A stretch of DNA of 64,000 bases from Paenibacillus phytorum (lineage in GTDB: Bacteria; Bacillota; Bacilli; Paenibacillales; NBRC-103111): positions 124,001 through 188,000 of the forward strand of contig NZ_WHOA01000241.1 of assembly GCF_013141715.1 (NCBI RefSeq). Reading direction: 5' to 3'. The position numbers were made by a program, and so were the translations under genes. The notes below the pieces were generated by a model that saw only the letters and a list, made by a program, of their open reading frames with translations, was not told the DNA's origin and did not search any database. The stretch's first letter is position 1; every line of letters starts with the position of its first letter. Positions 34,836 through 44,063 of this stretch are shown here, one piece after another.

Positions 34836-37800
34836 ATGTCCAAGTTAACCGAGTTTTCAATGAAAAATGTGGCAGCAATTTTCATCGTTATGCTGCTATT
34901 GGTCGTAGGAGGAACGTATTCTACAACCACACTAAAGGTAGAAAGTATGCCAGATATTACATTTCCGGTCGTTATTATTAGCACTACATACGTAGCACCT
35001 CCGAAGGATGTGCTGGATGAAATTACAAAGCCGCTAGAGAAGGCTGTCGCAGGGCTAGATGGACTCAAAACCCTTAGCTCTAGCTCTCAGGACAATTATT
35101 CACAGATTATCCTGGAGTTAGAACAAGACAAGAAGCCTGAAGATGTTAAGAAAGATGTGGAGAGCTTGATCTCCAATGTTAAGATGCCTCAAGGCTCAGA
35201 GAAGCCTAAAGTATTAACGGCAGGCTTTTCTTCCGAACCGGTCTATTATTTAGCGGTTTACGGTGAGGCAGGAATGAACCAAACCGAGCTGGATAAAGCC
35301 TACAAAGATACGATTCTTCCTGGCTTTAATGGGCTCAAAGGGATCGACCATGTCGACTCTGTAGGCAATCAGGATGCCGTACTTACCATTAAGCTGGATG
35401 CGCCTGCGATAAATAATTATGGTCTAACCCCGGCAGATGTTTCCGGTTTGATCAAAGCCTCATTGGTATCTAGCCCTGCGGGTACGGTAGATTTCAATGG
35501 AAACACGCAGATGGTTCGAGTCAAAGGTGAAATGGATACGATTTACAATTTGGACAATTTGAAAATCACAACGAAAACAGGCGATACGCTTCTTCTCAAA
35601 CAAATTGCCAAAGTTGAAGCTATCAGCGAGTCCAAGTTTATTGCAAGATTAGATGATCAACCAGCTATCGGCGTACTACTTTACAAAACGAAAGCAGCGA
35701 ATGCTGTAGAGTTTGCAGATAGTGCAGATAAGCTAATGACAGAATGGGGACAAACGCTGCCTGGCGTGAAATTCCACAAAATTTACAATTCAGCAAACGA
35801 TATTAAAGATTCCATCCATGGCATGGTGCAAGAAGGCGGATTAGGCGCAGTGCTTGCCTCATTAATGATCTTGCTCTTCCTGCGTAATATACGTATGACG
35901 ATCATCGTACTCGTGTCGATTCCTCTTTCGATTCTTGTTACGTTATTAGTTATGGGACCTTTAGGCATTTCCCTTAACATCATGACGTTAGGAGGAATGG
36001 CCATTGCAGTCGGGCGGGTCGTGGACGACAGTATCGTCGTTATTGAGAATATCTATAGTCAGCTGCAAAAAGCTCAAGAGCGTAACGAATCTGTTATTAA
36101 ATTAGCAACGAAACAGGTTTCAAGCGCGATTACTTCCTCTACAATTACAACAGTAGGTGTATTTGGTCCCATTGGATTCGTGAGTGGGGTAGTTGGTGAA
36201 GTATTCCGTCCTTTTGCTATTACACTTGTCGTAGCTTTAATGTCATCATTGATTGTTGCATTAACGGTGATTCCGATGCTGGCGAAGCTGATGGTGCTTA
36301 GAATCAAGAAGCTTACAAATCACGATGATAATCACGTGGGACCTATGGGTGTGAAATACAGAAAAGCGATCATATGGTCTTTGAATAACCGCATCAAAAC
36401 TTTATTGTTGGCTGGCGTTGCCCTTATCATCTCGATCGTCATTACAGTACCTAATTTAGCGGTGGCTTTCATGCCGAATAGTGAAGCCGTTAAACAAGGG
36501 GTTATTGAGATTAAAATGCCGCGAGAAACATCCATCGAAATGATGAATGAGAAGTCCAAAGAACTTGAAAAAGATTTGAAATCACATATGGACAAAGTTG
36601 GCAAACCTGCATTCAAGTACATTGAATCCCTTGTAGGTTACAACCAGAGCAGTGATCGGTATGCTTATAGAGCACTGATGTTTTTCGAGCTAACAGCAGA
36701 AACCGATGCGACAGAAGGTGTCAAAAAGTATAAGGAAGATATGTTGAAACTGATGCCTCCAGGATCTGATGTGAATATACAATTGTTTACAGGCGGGCCT
36801 CCTACCTCAACTGGATCTGATTTCTCGTATTCCCTTAAAGGGGATGACCAACTTTATCTTAAGCAAGCATCGCAGCTGGTTAAAGATAAAATGAAGGAGT
36901 TCCCTGAGCTGAACGACATTAAAGACAGCTTGAGTGATTCCAAAACCGAAGTCGAGATTATTGTAGATCAGAACAAAGCACGTTTGTATGGACTTTCTAG
37001 TGCTCAAATTTTACAATCCGTCAACGCCTGGATAGCAGAAGATAAGCTGGGCGATCTGAAATTTAATAACATCACCTATGCAACCAAGGTTATGTTGAAT
37101 CCCGCTTACAAAAACTCTGTGGATAAACTGGGTACTTTCTTAATCAAGACTCCTACTGGTCAAACGATTCAATTAAATGAAGTAGCTCGAGTCAAACAGA
37201 TTGAAGCGCCAAATAGCATTAGTCGTGAAGATCAAGAACAAATCGTCAGCGTAAAAGCGAAAATTGATGCCACGGATAAAGGCGGCGTCAGCAAGAAAAT
37301 TACGGAAGAACTGGCGAAGTTAGAACTGCCTTCAGGCGTCACTCGTGAAGTGAAGGGTGTATCCGATGATATTCAAAAAAGCTTCATGCAAATGTTTATG
37401 GCCATCATTGCTTCCATCTTCATTGTTTACATGGTTATGGTTATTGCCTTTGGTAACGCTAGAGCGCCGCTTGCCATTCTGTTTTCACTGCCGCTTGCAG
37501 CTATTGGGGGCCTCTTAGGACTTCTAATAACGGGCGAATCGATCAATGTAACTTCGCTCATCGGCTTCCTAATGCTGATCGGTATCGTTGTAACAAACGC
37601 GATTGTACTCGTAGACCGCGTACAGCAGCTAAGAGAGCAAGATTATTCGATTCGTGACGCACTTATTGAAGCCGGAATAACGCGGTTAAGACCTATTATC
37701 ATGACGGCAGGTGCTACTATCCTTGCACTGATGCCTTTAGGACTTGGATTATCCAAAGGAACGATCATTTCCAAAGGTTTAGCTGTTGTAGTTATTGGCG

Positions 37801-37946
37801 GTCTTACGACTTCAACTCTGCTAACACTAGTAATTGTGCCTATCATTTACGAGATCTTATTTAAGAAAAGAGAAGGCCGCCTCTTCAAGAGAAAAGGAAA
37901 ATCGAATTCCATCCAATCCGAGCAAGCAGGATCTGCCCACCAATAA
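34836..37946 (+). CDS. RND family efflux permease (AcrB/SwrC-like)
   Basis: 1036 residues from ATG 34836, preceded by AGGGGAG. Twelve-helix RND layout: helix at about 8-30, a large external domain, five helices about 325-490, then the second half. The proton-relay Asp pair is in GRVVDDSIVVIENI (about residues 397-410), and the second half ends with the GFLMLIGIVVTNAIVLVDR block. The C-terminus is basic. Among Gram-positive bacteria the closest known type is SwrC/YerP, linked to lipopeptide export. It forms an operon with an adaptor and an exported beta-rich protein. Confidence 0.92.
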   Translation: MSKLTEFSMKNVAAIFIVMLLLVVGGTYSTTTLKVESMPDITFPVVIISTTYVAPPKDVLDEITKPLEKAVAGLDGLKTLSSSSQDNYSQIILELEQDKKPEDVKKDVESLISNVKMPQGSEKPKVLTAGFSSEPVYYLAVYGEAGMNQTELDKAYKDTILPGFNGLKGIDHVDSVGNQDAVLTIKLDAPAINNYGLTPADVSGLIKASLVSSPAGTVDFNGNTQMVRVKGEMDTIYNLDNLKITTKTGDTLLLKQIAKVEAISESKFIARLDDQPAIGVLLYKTKAANAVEFADSADKLMTEWGQTLPGVKFHKIYNSANDIKDSIHGMVQEGGLGAVLASLMILLFLRNIRMTIIVLVSIPLSILVTLLVMGPLGISLNIMTLGGMAIAVGRVVDDSIVVIENIYSQLQKAQERNESVIKLATKQVSSAITSSTITTVGVFGPIGFVSGVVGEVFRPFAITLVVALMSSLIVALTVIPMLAKLMVLRIKKLTNHDDNHVGPMGVKYRKAIIWSLNNRIKTLLLAGVALIISIVITVPNLAVAFMPNSEAVKQGVIEIKMPRETSIEMMNEKSKELEKDLKSHMDKVGKPAFKYIESLVGYNQSSDRYAYRALMFFELTAETDATEGVKKYKEDMLKLMPPGSDVNIQLFTGGPPTSTGSDFSYSLKGDDQLYLKQASQLVKDKMKEFPELNDIKDSLSDSKTEVEIIVDQNKARLYGLSSAQILQSVNAWIAEDKLGDLKFNNITYATKVMLNPAYKNSVDKLGTFLIKTPTGQTIQLNEVARVKQIEAPNSISREDQEQIVSVKAKIDATDKGGVSKKITEELAKLELPSGVTREVKGVSDDIQKSFMQMFMAIIASIFIVYMVMVIAFGNARAPLAILFSLPLAAIGGLLGLLITGESINVTSLIGFLMLIGIVVTNAIVLVDRVQQLREQDYSIRDALIEAGITRLRPIIMTAGATILALMPLGLGLSKGTIISKGLAVVVIGGLTTSTLLTLVIVPIIYEILFKKREGRLFKRKGKSNSIQSEQAGSAHQ

Positions 37947-37975
37947 GCTAAACAGGGGAAAAGGAGAAAATGAAT

Positions 37976-39232
37976 ATGAAACGTCAGTTGTTTATGATTA
38001 AACAGAGTACCAAATTATTCGGTGTCGTCGCGCTCAGCGCGGCGATAGCCGTAGGATGTTCCGCATCACCAGCAGCAAGCCCGGCAGCAACAACTGCTGC
38101 AGCCGAACAAGGGGTCAAGGTAGTGAAAACGGCCAAAATTGCCAAGCAAAAGATTGGTGAGCCTGTTGAACAAGTCGGAGACGTCGTATCATCCGTTCAA
38201 TTAGATATCGTCGCGAAGTCTGGTGGCGAAGTCATTGAAATCGTAAAGAAACGCGGAGATATCGTAGAGAAGGGCGAAGTCCTTTTCCGTCTGGATCCAA
38301 CGGATGTTCTTATACAGAAGGACTTGAATTCTGTTAATATTAAAGGGGCTCAAGCAGGACTTACAGAGGCTAAACAGAAGACTTCCAACGGGATTGAAGA
38401 TGCCAAGGATGGCGTTTCTAAGTTGGAGACTGCTGTTAGTGATCTAGAGAAAGCCTACAACACGGTGCGCAATGAATATGATCTAGGGACAGCAACGAAA
38501 TCTCAATTAGAGCAGGCGGAAACGGCGCTTATTAATAGAAAGAAAGATTTAGCAAGCGCACGTAGATCACTGAAAACATTGCAAGAGACGAATTCGCTCG
38601 CACAAGTAGAGACTAGTTTAGAATCGGCGCAAGTAAGTGCACGGAATATTGAGAGGACGCTTAGCAATCTTGAAGTAAAAGCACCAGCTTCCGGCGTGTT
38701 GACCGATCTCAATGTGACTGTCGGTCAAACGTTAGCGCCAGGCGGCCGTGTAGGGGAAGTTCAACAGACGAATCCGGTCAAAATCAAATCCCAGCTTACC
38801 GAAGCATCGGCTAACCTTGTTAGAGGGAAGAGCGAATTGACTTTCTACATACCAGGGGTAACGACGAAGGCCGGAGCCAAAGTGATTTACTTATCGGATG
38901 TGATTAACGGACAATCCAAAGCTTATGATCTGGAATTAGAGGTTCCGAATCCGGATGGCAAGCTGAAACCAGGATCCAAGGCACAAGTAGAACTTACCAA
39001 AGATGATGAACAAAATGTACCTGTCGTTCCAAGTCTTAGCATCGTTCGCGAAGGCAGTAATAATTTTGTCTTTGTTGTGAATGGTGAAACGGTTCAGAAG
39101 CGTAAAGTTGAACTTGGTCGATTGAATGAGACCAATCAGGAAGTTATTTCTGGCGTAAAAGAAGACGAAATTCTTGTTATATCCGGTCAACATCAACTAA
39201 AAGATCAAGATAAAATAAAAGTCGGTAACTAA
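37976..39232 (+). CDS. RND adaptor lipoprotein (HlyD/MFP family)
   Basis: 418 residues from ATG 37976 (AAGGAG nine bases upstream; ATG 37970 is closer). A signal peptide ends at lipobox IAVGC and is followed by an Ala/Ser/Pro linker. Two lipoyl-like halves (IVAKSGGEVIEIVKKRGD and VKAPASGVLTDLNVTVGQ) flank a long coiled coil (about residues 110-225). The C-terminal part is a beta-barrel and membrane-proximal domain. It is the expected partner of the RND permease encoded 29 bases upstream and links it to something in the wall, as no outer membrane is expected. Confidence 0.9.
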   Translation: MKRQLFMIKQSTKLFGVVALSAAIAVGCSASPAASPAATTAAAEQGVKVVKTAKIAKQKIGEPVEQVGDVVSSVQLDIVAKSGGEVIEIVKKRGDIVEKGEVLFRLDPTDVLIQKDLNSVNIKGAQAGLTEAKQKTSNGIEDAKDGVSKLETAVSDLEKAYNTVRNEYDLGTATKSQLEQAETALINRKKDLASARRSLKTLQETNSLAQVETSLESAQVSARNIERTLSNLEVKAPASGVLTDLNVTVGQTLAPGGRVGEVQQTNPVKIKSQLTEASANLVRGKSELTFYIPGVTTKAGAKVIYLSDVINGQSKAYDLELEVPNPDGKLKPGSKAQVELTKDDEQNVPVVPSLSIVREGSNNFVFVVNGETVQKRKVELGRLNETNQEVISGVKEDEILVISGQHQLKDQDKIKVGN

Positions 39233-39256
39233 CAAAAGCTTGAGGAGGAGAAATAA

Positions 39257-41008
39257 GTGAATAAGACGATGAAGAGATCACTAGCTACCATTGTTCTATC
39301 AGCAGCACTTTTAACTACAGCATCTTTCCCTGCATGGGCTGCAGATGGTCTGAACTTGGCAGCAGCAGCTGCAGCAAATACAAGTATAAGCTATACACTG
39401 AAGGATAAAATTGAGGTCGAAATTAAAAGCATGCTCAATGAGCACGAGTCGGATTCAACGAAATTGGGTGCCGTCATTCGAATTAGAAATACGAGTGGTA
39501 AAATCTCTCGTGTACCTGACTTTGAACTGCGGGTTCGGATGGCTGATGGTACCGAATATACGCTGCAGCCAAGTGCTAAAAACCCTAAATCCATACAACC
39601 CAAAAGCCAGCAGGAGCTCAGCTACTTGACAACGGTTGAACGGAGTGACGATGTTGCTCTTACCGACCTCAGCTTCGTAGATGTGGATCTTGAAGTGTAT
39701 CCAAAAGAAGAAACAACACTGCTTACTGTAGCAGTTGACTCTGGCATCGTATGGAATGGCAGTGACAGCACGATAACGAAACCAACCGCTATTCTTAAAT
39801 GGGGAGAAGCTTTTACGTTACCTTCCTTGCGCTCATCCCTTGGATTCATACCTGTGGACATTCATAAGGAAATTACAGCCAAAGGTGTTTCCACGGTTGT
39901 GCAAATTCAAGTTGTAAATCCGACCAAAGAACGTCAAACCGTACCTAACTTTGGGATTGATGGGAAAACAGAAAATAACGTTTATTCCGGCAGTCGCGCC
40001 GAAACTTCCGTCATGCTAGATCCAGGTGAGAAAAAATATATCCATATTGTCATTCCAACTGATCTGGATACGGAATTTACTAGCTTGAATGTAGTGACAC
40101 CAGAGAGTTTTGCCACTGCGACGGGGGATGGTAAGTTCCACGAAGACACTTACCGGGTAGGACGTGTCAATATACTTCTTCCTACAGGAGCAGCGACGCA
40201 GGGAGTCATCCCTGCCCCAGAATATACCTTAGGTACACCAGTTAAACTGGATTCTACGAATAAATTCGTTCCTTCCAATGTTGATGTTTCGTTGGTTGAA
40301 TTACATGTAACAAGTAATGAAGATGATGGCTTTAATACGGCTGTCGCGAAGTTTAAACTGACGAACAACAGTGACCGTCCAATACCAATTCCGGCGATCC
40401 AAACGGAGCTTGTTAGTAAAGATGGTTATGCGTATGGAGGAAGAAGACAGGAAGCTACAGCACTAAGTGTTGTTCCTAATGCCTCGTATGTGGTTAGTTA
40501 TTCGTATGCACTCCCAGCATCTGAAAAGGGTGAAGGCCTGAAAATGAACCTTTACAGCCAACAAGTTAGTGGCGATACGACTTATAAATCACTGCTTGCG
40601 ACGGCGAAAGTACCTGTTCAGAAGAATGATCCAACGAGCAAAACGCTGGACGTGTACCCATATGGTATTACGATTAAAGATTGGACAATTTCAGCTATTT
40701 TCCAAGGTAATATGACTTATGATTATAAGCTGAAGCTGGATCTGGACATTAAGCCGGATAAGCAAGTAACCGTAGATAAGTTTAACAGTAAGCTCTCATT
40801 CGAATTATTCGATAATGTCGGAAATCCTGTTGGGAAATCAGTTGAAGCCTTGTCAGGCGAAGGACGTTTATACAATGGAACAAACACAATTAATCTAAAT
40901 GCGAGATCCAACCAACTGGACTTCCCAATTCAAGTCAAAGTATTTGAGACATTCACGAACGAATATGGTGAATCCGTTAAACGGTTGTTGACTAATTTCA
41001 AACAATAG
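39257..41008 (+). CDS. Exported beta-sandwich-repeat protein, second paralogue
   Basis: 583 residues, start GTG 39257 after GAGGAGGAG. Signal peptide ends in TASFPAWA. I do not recognise the family. Four or so beta modules carry the same pattern as the 717-residue protein at 32408, for example KFKLTNNSDRPIPIPAIQTE with SKDGYAYGG, and the last module opens LDVYPYGITI, parallel to ELFPYTITI there. No catalytic motif, anchor or Cys pair is visible. As the third gene of the RND operon it occupies the place of an outer-membrane factor, so a surface or wall partner of the pump is a reasonable guess. Confidence 0.8.
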   Translation: MNKTMKRSLATIVLSAALLTTASFPAWAADGLNLAAAAAANTSISYTLKDKIEVEIKSMLNEHESDSTKLGAVIRIRNTSGKISRVPDFELRVRMADGTEYTLQPSAKNPKSIQPKSQQELSYLTTVERSDDVALTDLSFVDVDLEVYPKEETTLLTVAVDSGIVWNGSDSTITKPTAILKWGEAFTLPSLRSSLGFIPVDIHKEITAKGVSTVVQIQVVNPTKERQTVPNFGIDGKTENNVYSGSRAETSVMLDPGEKKYIHIVIPTDLDTEFTSLNVVTPESFATATGDGKFHEDTYRVGRVNILLPTGAATQGVIPAPEYTLGTPVKLDSTNKFVPSNVDVSLVELHVTSNEDDGFNTAVAKFKLTNNSDRPIPIPAIQTELVSKDGYAYGGRRQEATALSVVPNASYVVSYSYALPASEKGEGLKMNLYSQQVSGDTTYKSLLATAKVPVQKNDPTSKTLDVYPYGITIKDWTISAIFQGNMTYDYKLKLDLDIKPDKQVTVDKFNSKLSFELFDNVGNPVGKSVEALSGEGRLYNGTNTINLNARSNQLDFPIQVKVFETFTNEYGESVKRLLTNFKQ

Positions 41009-41019
41009 CTAAATCAATG

Positions 41020-41065
41020 AACTACTTGGATCTATGCTCTAGAGCATCTCCAAGTAGTTTTTTGC
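41020..41065 (+). terminator. Terminator of the RND operon
   Basis: AACTACTTGGA (41020-41030) pairs with TCCAAGTAGTT (41049-41059), enclosing the palindrome ATGCTCTAGAGCAT, and is followed by six T. Confidence 0.92.
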
Positions 41066-41169
41066 TTTATTTTGAGGAGTAACACATTGCTTAGTGGAGG
41101 AGTGCTCATAAGGGGGTCTTTTTTTGGATAAGATAGGATTAACGAAATGAACATAACGGAGTGAATACA

Positions 41170-41334
41170 ATGAACTGGATATATTGGGCCAAATTATACG
41201 ATTCCAAGTTTCAAGCGGGCTGCCTGGCGAAAAGAATGGAAGAAGACTGGTGGATTTACGGCTATGAATGCCCACAAGAAGTGGAAGTTTTTAAGTCCAA
41301 AAAAGGGCGATTTGGCGTTCGTTATAACACGTAA
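41170..41334 (+). CDS. Small Trp-rich protein, unknown
   Basis: 54 codons starting MNWIYWAKLYDSKFQAG and ending GVRYNT, with CGGAGTG eight bases before the ATG. Four Trp, two Cys, many charged residues and an EEDWWIYGYE segment look like a compact folded protein rather than random translation. It has no signal or membrane segment. It stands alone between the RND operon terminator and the tRNA promoter. Function unknown. Confidence 0.6.
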   Translation: MNWIYWAKLYDSKFQAGCLAKRMEEDWWIYGYECPQEVEVFKSKKGRFGVRYNT

Positions 41335-41364
41335 TTCAGAATGAAATGCCCTAGAAATTAACGC

Positions 41365-41394
41365 TTGACTTAGACCGCGCATTTAGTGTATATT
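41365..41394 (+). promoter_or_regulatory. Sigma-A type promoter of the tRNA pair
   Basis: TTGACT (41365-41370), an 18-base spacer and TATATT (41389-41394), about 33 bases before the first tRNA. Confidence 0.75.
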
Positions 41395-41426
41395 TATTTT
41401 TGTCGCTGTTGAGCGGCAGCTAATGA

Positions 41427-41503
<77 letters not shown>

Positions 41504-41514
41504 AATTTTACTTT

Positions 41515-41588
41515 GGGCCTATAGCTCAGTTGGTTAGAGCGGTCGGCTCATAACCGATTGGTCGGGGGTTCGAGTCCCTCTGGGCCCA
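41515..41588 (+). tRNA. tRNA with CAT anticodon, probably tRNA-Ile2 (lysidine)
   Basis: 74-base cloverleaf, acceptor GGGCCTA/TGGGCCC, TTCGAGTCC in the T arm, no encoded CCA. The anticodon loop is CTCATAA, as in tRNA-Ile2 whose C34 becomes lysidine by TilS, whereas elongator tRNA-Met of Bacillales has TTCATAC. Elongator Met remains possible. Confidence 0.85.
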
Positions 41589-41597
41589 TAGCACGGA

Positions 41598-41629
41598 AAC
41601 CCTTGGTATATAAGGGTTTTTATTTTTTT
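41598..41629 (+). terminator. Terminator of the tRNA pair
   Basis: AACCCTT and AAGGGTT arms around TGGTATAT-type loop (41598-41619), then T-rich tail. Confidence 0.85.
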
Positions 41630-41639
41630 ACCCTCAAAT

Positions 41640-41687
41640 AAGCTTCTCGATTTCATCTCTTCACGATGAAATCGAGGGGCTTTTTTA
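41640..41687 (+). terminator. Second strong terminator after the tRNAs
   Basis: CTCGATTTCATC (41646-41657) pairs perfectly with GATGAAATCGAG (41665-41676), extended by AAGC/GCTT, followed by six T. Confidence 0.88.
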
Positions 41688-41692
41688 CATTT

Positions 41693-41704
41693 TAGTACGT
41701 ACTA
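41693..41704. promoter_or_regulatory. Palindrome TAGTACGTACTA upstream of xylB
   Basis: A perfect 12-base palindrome with the GTACGTAC core seen in AraR-type GntR-family operators. It lies 148 bases before the xylulokinase start. No regulator gene is adjacent, so the link is tentative. Confidence 0.4.
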
Positions 41705-41851
41705 TTACAGGCCAGTCTAATTTTCCTAAAGGGACAGTGACCTCAAGTGTCGAAGAATTGTTCATGCACGATACTGGCACGGATAGAATATGAGCAAGCA
41801 TGCTGGACAGCAAAAACATGCTGAACTCTTAAGAAATGGATGGGATATAGA

Positions 41852-43402
41852 ATGACAATACTACTCGGAATAGATCTAGGGACTTCCAGTGTGAAGACGG
41901 CTGCTATGGACCCCGCGGGACGGATGGTAGGCTTATCTCAGCAAAGCTATGACATTCATTCGCCTTTAGTCGGTTATGCGGAGCAAGAGCCTCAACATTG
42001 GTGGGAGGCGGTACGACAAACCTTGTCTGAATCTGTCAGGCAAGCAGGAGCGGGTAGCAGCGACCGTTACGCTATTGGCTTATCTGGGCAGATGCATGGG
42101 CTTGTTGCAATCGGAATGTACGGACAGGTGCTTCGGCCGGCGATTATTTGGTGCGATCAGCGTACAATTGAACAGAAGGAACAGCTTGAGGCGATGTATT
42201 CTATCGAGCAGCTTGGCAAGCTAGTACAGAACCGGGCTGCGACCGGCTTTCTGCTTTTATCGCTGTTGTGGTTAAAGCAGAATGAACCGGATACCTATGC
42301 GAAGATTTGGAAAGTCATGCTGCCTAAGGATTATATTAGGTACAGGCTAACCGGCGAAGTAGGAACCGAGTCAACGGATGCATCAGGCACATTAGCTTAT
42401 GATGTAGCCAATAAGTGTTGGTCCGTTGAACTGTTGGGACAGCTCGGAATTGATCCAGAACTGCTGCCAACCGTTCGTGAGCCTTGGGATGTTGCAGGAA
42501 AGCTGACTACTGAGGCAGCAAACGATTGTGCCATTCCAGCAGGGACTGTTGTTGTCTTTGGCGGCGCAGACCAGCCCATGCAGGCTATTGGCAATGGGGT
42601 TTTACACCAGGGGCAAGCTTCGTGCACGCTGGGCACAGGAGGTCAATGGTTTGTCCCTGTGGATACGCCTACCTATGATTCCTTGCTGCGAACACATACT
42701 TTCACCCATGCAGCACCGGGCAAATGGTATATGATGGCGGCGATGCTGAATGCTGGCCTATCACATAGATGGCTAACAGAGAACATTCTCCAAAATAAAG
42801 ACAGCAGGTCACTCGATGAAAGTGCTGCTAAGGTTCCCCCAGGCTCAGAAGGGCTTATTTTTCTGCCCTACTTGACTGGGGAGCGAACTCCGCATATGGA
42901 CCCTTTTGCCAGAGGGGCGATGTTCGGTTTAACACTGAAGCACAATGAAGCCCATTTGGTTCGGGCTGTCATGGAGGGAGTGGCTTTTGGGCTGCGCGAT
43001 GGGTTGGAGGTATTGGTGGCATTGGGTGTGAGAGTCGACAGAATCGTGATGGCTGGTGGTGGAGCTAAAAGTGCCGTATGGCTGCAGATACTTGCAGATG
43101 TGCTGAGTTGTGAGTTATACCCATCCGCTATGAAAGAGCAGGCCTGCGTTGGTGCGGCCATGATGGCAGGAGTAGGGGCAGGCGTATATGCATCAATAGA
43201 GGAAGCGTGTGAGATCGTGGTGAAGCAAGCCGAGAGGCCAATTACGCCTATTTTGAAGAACAGATCTGTTTACGAAGAGCAGTACGCTTTCTTTAGAGAG
43301 TTATATCAATGCAATAAGGAATTGTTCAAAAGAATGAGTGGTTTAACCAATACTACTTTAAATGGCACGAAACAACCAATACAGTTATCGATGGAAACCT
43401 GA
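41852..43402 (+). CDS. xylB: Xylulokinase
   Basis: FGGY-family sugar kinase of 516 residues. ATG 41852 gives the standard start MTILLGIDLGTSSVK; ATG 41840 adds four residues, and both lack a strong ribosome binding site. Motifs are LSGQMHGLV (substrate loop, XylB type), WCDQRT, DYIRYRLTGE, GGADQPMQAIGNG and the ATP-binding MAGGGAKSAVWLQ near residue 390. It phosphorylates D-xylulose for the pentose phosphate pathway. xylA and xylR are not nearby. The stop codon is part of the terminator stem. Confidence 0.92.
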   Translation: MTILLGIDLGTSSVKTAAMDPAGRMVGLSQQSYDIHSPLVGYAEQEPQHWWEAVRQTLSESVRQAGAGSSDRYAIGLSGQMHGLVAIGMYGQVLRPAIIWCDQRTIEQKEQLEAMYSIEQLGKLVQNRAATGFLLLSLLWLKQNEPDTYAKIWKVMLPKDYIRYRLTGEVGTESTDASGTLAYDVANKCWSVELLGQLGIDPELLPTVREPWDVAGKLTTEAANDCAIPAGTVVVFGGADQPMQAIGNGVLHQGQASCTLGTGGQWFVPVDTPTYDSLLRTHTFTHAAPGKWYMMAAMLNAGLSHRWLTENILQNKDSRSLDESAAKVPPGSEGLIFLPYLTGERTPHMDPFARGAMFGLTLKHNEAHLVRAVMEGVAFGLRDGLEVLVALGVRVDRIVMAGGGAKSAVWLQILADVLSCELYPSAMKEQACVGAAMMAGVGAGVYASIEEACEIVVKQAERPITPILKNRSVYEEQYAFFRELYQCNKELFKRMSGLTNTTLNGTKQPIQLSMET

Positions 43403-43419
43403 GAAATCAGGTTTTTTTT
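43395..43419 (+). terminator. Terminator overlapping the xylB stop codon
   Basis: AACCTGA-GAAA-TCAGGTT (43396-43413) followed by eight T; TGA 43400-43402 of xylB forms part of the left arm. Confidence 0.92.
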
Positions 43420-43521
43420 AGTGGGGATAAAAGTCACTCTGGAGAGAGATCTTATACAAGGTTGCCAACAGTAAGACAAGTAAGTACGTGAAGCTTAACT
43501 CAAAAATGAGGAGGATTTACA

Positions 43522-43878
43522 ATGTATCAAGACCAAAATATCAATAACCAATTTCAACAAACACAAGGGATCATTGCTCAACTTATAAACCAAACGCAAC
43601 AATCCTCGCAGATGTACCAACAGTTGCTTCAACAAGAGCAGCAAAATGCAATGAGACTTGAAGAGTTAGCACAACGGGAACAAAAAGCCGTCCAAATCAT
43701 TCAATCTGCGTTGCAAGGCCACCAAATGGCTATTCAACAATTACAACACGTTTCCCAGCTATGCAGACAGCTTGAACAAACGGCTCAAAGCAGCTTTCAG
43801 TCTTTAAATATGCAGCAACCTCAACAACAAACGAATTATGGCAATTCGTATGGTTCATCGTACCGAGGTTATCAATAA
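43522..43878 (+). CDS. Gln-rich helical protein, unknown
   Basis: 118 residues, 37 of them Gln by my count. The body (about 10-95) is a predicted amphipathic helix or coiled coil with Gln repeats; the tail is Tyr/Gly/Ser-rich (NYGNSYGSSYRGY). There is no signal peptide or membrane segment. ATGAGGAGG precedes the ATG and a terminator follows, so it is a single-gene unit. The composition recalls Bacillus spore-coat or other assembling proteins, but I recognise no family. Confidence 0.75.
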   Translation: MYQDQNINNQFQQTQGIIAQLINQTQQSSQMYQQLLQQEQQNAMRLEELAQREQKAVQIIQSALQGHQMAIQQLQHVSQLCRQLEQTAQSSFQSLNMQQPQQQTNYGNSYGSSYRGYQ

Positions 43879-43907
43879 TACCAAGCATGAATAGTTGAAA
43901 AAGATAG

Positions 43908-43935
43908 AGGCTGACGATATTCGTCGGCCTTTATT
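43908..43935 (+). terminator. Terminator after the Gln-rich gene
   Basis: AGGCTGACGA (43908-43917) pairs with TCGTCGGCCT (43921-43930) with one G-T pair, followed by TTATT. Confidence 0.85.
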
Positions 43936-44063
43936 CGTTTATTCCTATAATCGAGTAAAATGCGCCAGGTGCGACGGTTATTTGCAGTGATGAATGGATA
44001 GTGTGCTTATTTTCGGATGTTATTGTAAAATTAATTTTATAACGATATTAAAAGGAGAAAGCT

